Assembly (NCBI RefSeq): GCF_001402875.1
Contig: NZ_CP012946.1
Coordinates: 1,156,001-1,220,000 of the forward strand
Source of the DNA: Blastochloris viridis
Lineage (GTDB): Bacteria > Pseudomonadota > Alphaproteobacteria > Rhizobiales > Xanthobacteraceae
Direction: 5' to 3'
Length of the DNA: 64,000 nucleotides
Shown here: positions 62,333-64,000 of the stretch, piece after piece
Layout: every line of letters starts with the position of its first letter
Position numbering within the stretch: position 1 is the stretch's first letter
Translations under genes and position numbers: made by a program
Notes under the pieces: model-generated
Database searches by the model: none
What the model saw: the letters and a program-made list of their open reading frames with translations, nothing else
Told to the model about the DNA's origin: nothing

Positions 62333-62664
62333 CGGCATGGCGCTGCCGGCTCCGATCGCCGGACGCCGGCTGACTGCGGCTTCGGCTTTGATGAGGCGTG
62401 CGGGTCAGCGCGCCGGCGCGCGCAGGCCTCAGGCTCGCCAGGTCTCGCGGGCCCAGGCCTCGCAACATTGTGTGCCGTTGCCGCCGGGCCTCCGTTTTGC
62501 CACGAAGGCGGGCGAGGCATGCTGTGGTGCCGCCAAGGTCCGGACGCCGGTGGGCCGGCGGGCGCGACCCGCCGGCCGCCTGAACGGTGCGGCGGCCGTT
62601 CCGGCTTGTGCAAATCGGGTTCCCGCAGGGTGCGGAAACGCCAAAGCTGACTGCAAGGAACGAA
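62333..62664. other. non-coding gap between amiC and the PBP1A gene
   Basis: These 332 bases hold no gene. A strong hairpin GGCCGGCGGG/CCCGCCGGCC lies at 62553-62577 but lacks a T tract, and a short direct repeat CAGGCCTC occurs at 62425 and 62455. The PBP1A start is preceded by AAGGA at 62656-62660. Confidence 0.4.
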
Positions 62665-64000
62665 ATGCGCCTCTTGATCAGGTTTTTCGGCTTCCTGTTC
62701 GCGATCGGAACGGTGGTGTTCCTGGTCGGTGTCGGTGGCGTCTCGTACTTCGTTTGGAAATACTCCCAGGATCTGCCGGACTATTCGACGCTGCAGAACT
62801 ATGAGCCGCCGATCATGACGCGCGTCCACGCCACGGACGGCTCGCTGGTCGCCGAATACGCCCGCGAGCGCCGGCTTTATCTGCCGATCCAGGCGGTGCC
62901 GAGACTGGTGGTGGGGGCCTTCCTCGCCGCCGAGGACAAGAATTTCTACCAGCACGGCGGCCTCGATTTCTCCGGCATCGCCCGCGCCGCGGTGGTCTAT
63001 GTGCAGAACATGGGCACCGGCCGCCGGCCGCAGGGCGCTTCGACCATTACCCAGCAGGTCGCCAAGAACTTCCTGCTCACCAACGAGGTCTCGATCGACC
63101 GCAAGGTCAAGGAAGCGCTGCTGGCGCTGCGCATCGAACGAACCTATTCGAAGGACAAGATCCTCGAACTCTATCTCAACGAAATCTATCTCGGCATGGG
63201 GGCCTATGGCATCGCCGCCGCCTCGCTGCTCTATTTCGACAAGTCGGTGCACGAACTGACCGTGGCGGAGGCGGCCTACCTTGCCGCGCTGCCCAAGGGG
63301 CCGACGCTGTTCCACCCGTTCCGCCAGCGCGAGCGCGCCATCGAGCGCCGCAACTGGGTGATCGACCGCATGGTCGAGGAGAAGTTCATCGCCGCCGAGG
63401 ACGGCGAGCGCGCCAAGAAGCAGCCGCTGGAGGTGACCTCGCGGCCGACCGGCGCCCATATCTTTGCGGCGGAGTACTTCGCCGAGGAGGTGCGCCGCGA
63501 ACTGATCGACCGCTACGGCGAGAAGAAGCTCTACGAGGGCGGGCTGTCGGTGCGCACCACGCTCGACCCCAAGTTGCAGCAGATCGCCAAGAAGACGCTG
63601 ACCGAGCACCTGGTGCGCTTCGACGAGCAGCGCGGCTGGCGCGGCCCGGTCAGCCGCATCGACCTTGCCGCCGGCGACTGGGGCGCCAAGCTTGGCGAGA
63701 TGCGCGCGTTCAGCGACATTTCCTGGCGGCTGGCGGTGGTGCTCGAAGCGGGCGACCAGACCGCTCGCATCGGCCTGCAGCCGCCGCGCGAGCGCTCCGG
63801 CCAGATCGCCACCACCCGCGACATCGGCCTGCTGACGCTGGAGGGCGTGAAGTGGGCGCGCTGGGCGCAGGGGCCGGACAAGGGCAAGGCGGTGAGCAAG
63901 GTCGCCCAGGTGGTCCGTCCCGGCGACGTCATCCATGTCGAGCAGCTCTCGGCCGACCCGTCCGGTGCCCAGACCTTCAAGCTGCGCCAGCTGCCGGACG
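62665..64000 (+). CDS. mrcA: penicillin-binding protein 1A (partial, 3' end outside window)
   Basis: The first 445 codons of a bifunctional class A penicillin-binding protein; the gene continues past base 64000. A membrane anchor (about 7-30) is followed by the GT51 transglycosylase domain (about 45-220) with the catalytic E90 in AAEDKNFYQHGG and the signature QGASTITQQVAKNF (123-136). After a linker (TTLDPKLQQIAKKTL) comes an OB-like domain typical of PBP1A (about 320-420, GWRGPVSRIDL). The transpeptidase domain is outside the window. It polymerises and cross-links peptidoglycan. ATG at 62665 has AAGGA four bases upstream. Confidence 0.95.
   Translation, partial: MRLLIRFFGFLFAIGTVVFLVGVGGVSYFVWKYSQDLPDYSTLQNYEPPIMTRVHATDGSLVAEYARERRLYLPIQAVPRLVVGAFLAAEDKNFYQHGGLDFSGIARAAVVYVQNMGTGRRPQGASTITQQVAKNFLLTNEVSIDRKVKEALLALRIERTYSKDKILELYLNEIYLGMGAYGIAAASLLYFDKSVHELTVAEAAYLAALPKGPTLFHPFRQRERAIERRNWVIDRMVEEKFIAAEDGERAKKQPLEVTSRPTGAHIFAAEYFAEEVRRELIDRYGEKKLYEGGLSVRTTLDPKLQQIAKKTLTEHLVRFDEQRGWRGPVSRIDLAAGDWGAKLGEMRAFSDISWRLAVVLEAGDQTARIGLQPPRERSGQIATTRDIGLLTLEGVKWARWAQGPDKGKAVSKVAQVVRPGDVIHVEQLSADPSGAQTFKLRQLPD

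Overview
This is a high-GC chromosomal window from an alphaproteobacterium, almost certainly Hyphomicrobiales (Rhizobiales), perhaps a Xanthobacteraceae or Nitrobacteraceae relative. The evidence is the AcpXL gene cluster for very-long-chain fatty acids of lipid A, the gene order purM-purN / pgsA-like / AI-2E / hdaA / ppk / ppx / rnd / aspS, the block NDUFA12-DUF2155-aat-accC-accB, a B12-dependent ribonucleotide reductase, an RNase E with a split S1 domain, and several dispersed palindromic repeats of a kind common in this order. No rRNA, tRNA, CRISPR array or prophage was seen. The left end cuts a beta-ketoacyl-ACP synthase gene and the right end cuts a penicillin-binding protein 1A gene.

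Layout. 1-2610 (minus): fabF-like, fabF-like without cysteine, fabZ-like and acpXL. 2757-4042: an intact ISAs1-family insertion sequence with 24-bp inverted repeats and a 10-bp target duplication. 4222-11456 (plus): a compact six-gene operon for a membrane complex related to hydrogenase-4 and complex I, whose large subunit lacks the nickel-iron cysteines; it therefore looks like an energy-converting hydrogenase-related (Ehr) complex rather than a hydrogenase. 11793-15006: a PilZ protein, then a small catabolic locus (glycerate kinase, GntR regulator, divergent FAH/hydratase-type enzyme). 15180-18485: DinB-family protein, a 280-bp palindromic element, ndk, a TerC-type membrane protein and a secreted protein. 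18659-31042: purine synthesis (purM, purN), GST, phospholipid synthase, DnaA-like Hda, polyphosphate genes ppk/ppx, RNase D and AspRS.

31418-40792 is more accessory: a CSS-EAL cyclic-di-GMP phosphodiesterase, LrgAB, a ceramidase-like membrane protein, a polysaccharide deacetylase, small secreted proteins, a methyltransferase, an ArsC/YffB-like protein and a HicAB toxin-antitoxin pair. 40793-42893 is a repeat-rich, locally AT-rich patch with three orphan genes. 42894-57152 returns to core functions: class II ribonucleotide reductase with candidate NrdR boxes upstream, the complex I assembly subunit NDUFA12, DUF2155, an acyltransferase, aat, accC, accB, a DsbA-like thiol oxidoreductase, an M48 metalloprotease and an aminotransferase. 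57383-64000 holds rne facing away from amiC and the start of the PBP1A gene, the amidase-PBP1A pair acting on peptidoglycan.

The points most worth following are the cysteine-free large subunit of the hydrogenase-like operon, the cysteine-free ketoacyl synthase, the palindromic element upstream of ndk, the tandem NrdR-like boxes, and at least five families of intergenic palindromes that recur across the window.
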